Origin: Treponema sp.
GTDB taxonomy: Bacteria; Spirochaetota; Spirochaetia; Treponematales; Treponemataceae
Length of the DNA stretch: 64,000 bases
Direction: 5' to 3'
Assembly: GCA_016290995.1 (NCBI GenBank)
Contig: JAEEVR010000005.1
Span: forward strand, 1 to 64,000
The translations under genes and the position numbers were made by a program. The notes under the pieces are model-generated. The model was given only the letters and a program-made list of their open reading frames with translations. It did no database searches and had not been told where the DNA came from. Of this stretch, positions 63,445-64,000 are shown piece by piece; positions within the stretch are counted from its first letter, which is position 1; the number at the start of each line of letters is the position of its first letter.

Positions 63445-63918
63445 ATGAAAGAAAGAAGCGGCCGCTTAAAGGCAATCAGAAAACTAATCAAGGCCAACAA
63501 AATAGAAAGCCAAGAAAAGCTCCTTAACCTTTTGACCGAAGAGGGCTTTGAGGTCACCCAAGCGACTCTTTCGCGAGACTTAAAGCTTTTAAAGGTCGGA
63601 AAAATCGCTGACGGCCGCGACGGTTACGTCTACACCCTTCCCACAGAGGAGGAACGGCAAGAAAGCGACCGCCTTTTTGCGCAAGACTTTTTGCGCGGCT
63701 ACATCAGCATAGAATATTCTGGGAACATTGTCGTCATAAAAACTTTTCCGGGCCACGCAAGCCCCGTTTGCAACGCGCTTGACTGCATGAACTTTGACGA
63801 GATTTTGGGAACGGTGGCTGGCGAAAACTGCCTCTTTGCATGCCTACGCGAAGGCGTAAGCGGCGCCGCCTTCCTAAAAAAGCTAAAAGAAAAAATCCCG
63901 GAGCTTGACACTCTATAG
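63445..63918 (+). CDS. argR: ArgR/AhrC-family arginine repressor with altered ligand-site motif
   Basis: 157 aa. The winged-helix DNA-binding domain (1-75) has the family signature TQATLSRDLKLLKVGK. The C-terminal oligomerisation/arginine-binding domain ends GTVAGENCLFACLREG. In E. coli ArgR and B. subtilis AhrC the equivalent motif is GT(I)AGDDT, whose two Asp residues contact arginine; here they are Glu127 and Asn128. Arginine affinity may therefore differ or the effector may be another amino acid. It starts 3 nt after the XRE-cupin stop. The stop region overlaps that of the convergent partial gene. Confidence 0.9.
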   Translation: MKERSGRLKAIRKLIKANKIESQEKLLNLLTEEGFEVTQATLSRDLKLLKVGKIADGRDGYVYTLPTEEERQESDRLFAQDFLRGYISIEYSGNIVVIKTFPGHASPVCNALDCMNFDEILGTVAGENCLFACLREGVSGAAFLKKLKEKIPELDTL

Positions 63919-64000
63919 AACTTCAAGCGCCGCGGCTACGACGGCCGGGTCAAACTGGCTTCCGGCCTTTGCCTTTAGCTCCTCTTTTGCCTCTTGGACT
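63913..64000 (-). CDS. C-terminus of a probable HD-GYP phosphodiesterase (partial)
   Basis: Only the last 28 codons are inside the window, reading EELKAKAGSQFDPAVVAAALEVL to a TAG at 63915-63913. The AGSQFDP-x-VV-x-A pattern matches the end of HD-GYP domains (usual form AGTQFDPxVV). If correct, a c-di-GMP phosphodiesterase lies just to the right. The catalytic part is outside, so activity cannot be judged. Confidence 0.55.
   Translation of the reverse strand, partial: VQEAKEELKAKAGSQFDPAVVAAALEVL

Overview
The window looks like chromosome of a host-associated, fermentative spirochaete, most likely a gut or rumen Treponema. This is inferred from gene content: tandem Cys-anchored beta-helix lipoproteins, SpoIIE/STAS signalling, CHAT and caspase-like proteins, Sel1-rich proteins, a glycyl-radical ribonucleotide reductase, and no respiratory chain genes. 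Base composition is near-balanced and most genes are tightly packed. No CRISPR array, prophage or complete insertion sequence is visible.

Layout. 1-9.7 kb: an operon of a CHAT/TPR/Sel1 giant (5' end outside the window), a secreted Sel1 protein, two related multi-spanning membrane proteins, a small beta-barrel and a secreted caspase-like protein. 9.7-10.9 kb: a GNAT toxin/antitoxin-like pair, tRNA-Thr(CGT), tRNA debris and three strong terminators. 10.9-14.7 kb: grpE-dnaK-dnaJ. 14.8-18.8 kb: a membrane PP2C phosphatase, a second protein whose phosphatase domain has lost metal ligands, and a STAS anti-sigma antagonist. 18.8-25.7 kb: two very large beta-helix lipoproteins, the second ending in an FGE/C-type-lectin-like domain. 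25.7-26.6 kb: an Rpn-type nuclease.

27.0-38.3 kb is the metabolic centrepiece: one apparent 11-gene operon with a clear promoter and terminator. It encodes an LDH-family enzyme with a malate-dehydrogenase specificity residue, class II fumarase, HdrB, HdrC, HdrA, an MvhD-like protein, three Flx-like subunits, and a two-subunit fumarate reductase with no membrane anchor. Together these suggest a soluble oxaloacetate-to-succinate branch in which NADH oxidation may be coupled by flavin-based bifurcation to both fumarate and ferredoxin reduction.

38.3-64 kb: a secreted HAD phosphatase; nrdD-nrdG behind a NrdR-box pair; GH13 and GH77 starch enzymes, the GH13 gene running in frame into a histone-H1-like tail with its own ribosome binding site; a radical SAM protein; a membrane-anchored endonuclease; a potABC operon with two PotD paralogues; azlCD; a galT; a transglutaminase-like/TPR protein; a LacI-sensor diguanylate cyclase; a TrpR-family repressor; a hypothetical protein; a PuuR-like XRE-cupin regulator; ArgR; and the 3' end of a probable HD-GYP gene.

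Two genome-scale habits stand out. Many promoters place the -10 box only 6-12 nt before a start codon with no Shine-Dalgarno, implying leaderless transcripts. Several convergent gene pairs overlap exactly at their stop codons without a terminator.
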